The position numbers and the translations under genes were made by a program. 64,000 bases of DNA. It comes from an uncultured Nostocoides sp. GTDB taxonomy: Bacteria > Actinomycetota > Actinomycetes > Actinomycetales > Dermatophilaceae. Under the pieces are notes generated by a model. It was given only the letters and a program-made list of their open reading frames with translations, was not told the DNA's origin and made no database searches. This document shows, piece after piece, positions 63,947 to 64,000 of this stretch. Where the stretch lies: contig CALMQX010000034.1 of the NCBI GenBank assembly GCA_937873315.1, forward strand, positions 235,002-299,001, given 5' to 3'. Within the stretch, counting starts at the first letter, position 1; each line of letters opens with the position of its first letter.

Positions 63947-64000
63947 GGGAGGCGGGGTGAGGATCCTGGCGGGAGGCGGGGTGAGGATCCTGGCGGGAGG
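63947..64000. repeat. 24-bp tandem repeat running off the window
   Basis: Unit GGGAGGCGGGGTGAGGATCC + TGGC at 63947 and 63971, with a third starting at 63995. Confidence 0.92.

Overview
The window is a chromosomal segment of a high-GC Gram-positive bacterium, almost certainly an actinobacterium of the Micrococcales, possibly the Intrasporangiaceae/Dermatophilaceae (the family level is inference). The pointers are an HspR-controlled dnaK-grpE-dnaJ-hspR operon with HAIR operators, a clpB with a perfect HAIR site, two PPOX-class (F420-type) oxidoreductases, WS/DGAT, an LprG-P55 type lipoprotein/efflux pair, frequent GTG starts and 4-bp ATGA/GTGA gene overlaps. No tRNA, rRNA, CRISPR, phage or insertion sequence was seen. 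Nearly all of the window is coding. Gaps hold regulatory palindromes, terminators, short tandem repeats and a dispersed palindromic repeat family.

Layout. 1-8.5 kb: telA-lemA-pyrE, xthA, the lprG-p55 pair, and an ATP-grasp enzyme with a histone-H1-like Lys/Ala tail coupled to a serine hydrolase. 8.5-17.1 kb: HspR heat-shock regulon (clpB; dnaK-grpE-dnaJ-hspR) with two membrane proteins between. 17.3-28.2 kb: housekeeping and accessory genes (FG-GAP relic, DUF1801, exported glycine-rich protein, M20 hydrolase, Lgt-like protein, lipid kinase, rhodanese, SixA, SanA-like, MFS-GNAT-PPOX operon, class V aminotransferase). 28.4-32.1 kb: a tightly packed redox operon: two anchored Ser/Thr/Gln-rich small proteins, ApbE, a four-histidine membrane haem protein, a NuoF-like flavoprotein and a ferredoxin. 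32.4-37.2 kb: DUF2892, an ECF sigma factor with a fused zinc anti-sigma-like tail, LysR, a DEDDh exonuclease and a cNMP/CBS/DUF294 protein.

37.3-47.4 kb is a reactive-sulfur island. It encodes a rhodanese lipoprotein, a CstB-like persulfide dioxygenase-rhodanese, a TDT/SLAC1 permease with a PIG-L deacetylase, a sulfide:quinone oxidoreductase, two SAM methyltransferases (one resembling METTL7/TMT1 thiol methyltransferases), a Cys-rich mini-protein, CoA-disulfide reductase-rhodanese, a CstR-type persulfide sensor, a rhodanese and a thioredoxin. Five copies of one operator (ATACCC-N4-GGGTAT) sit in front of or inside these units and define a local regulon.

47.6-63.7 kb: PadR regulator, a deleted MFS pseudogene, an aldehyde dehydrogenase-aminotransferase pair, a SWIM-SNF2 helicase, MT0933-type antitoxin, alpha/beta hydrolase-WS/DGAT, PPOX-DNA ligase-sulfite-oxidase-like run, an ArsR-like regulator and a DUF1295 protein.

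Two window-wide patterns stand out. The word GGCATAC/GTATGCC recurs on both strands far above chance, often using codons that are rare at this GC content. A family of five 70-130 bp intergenic palindromes shows compensatory base changes.
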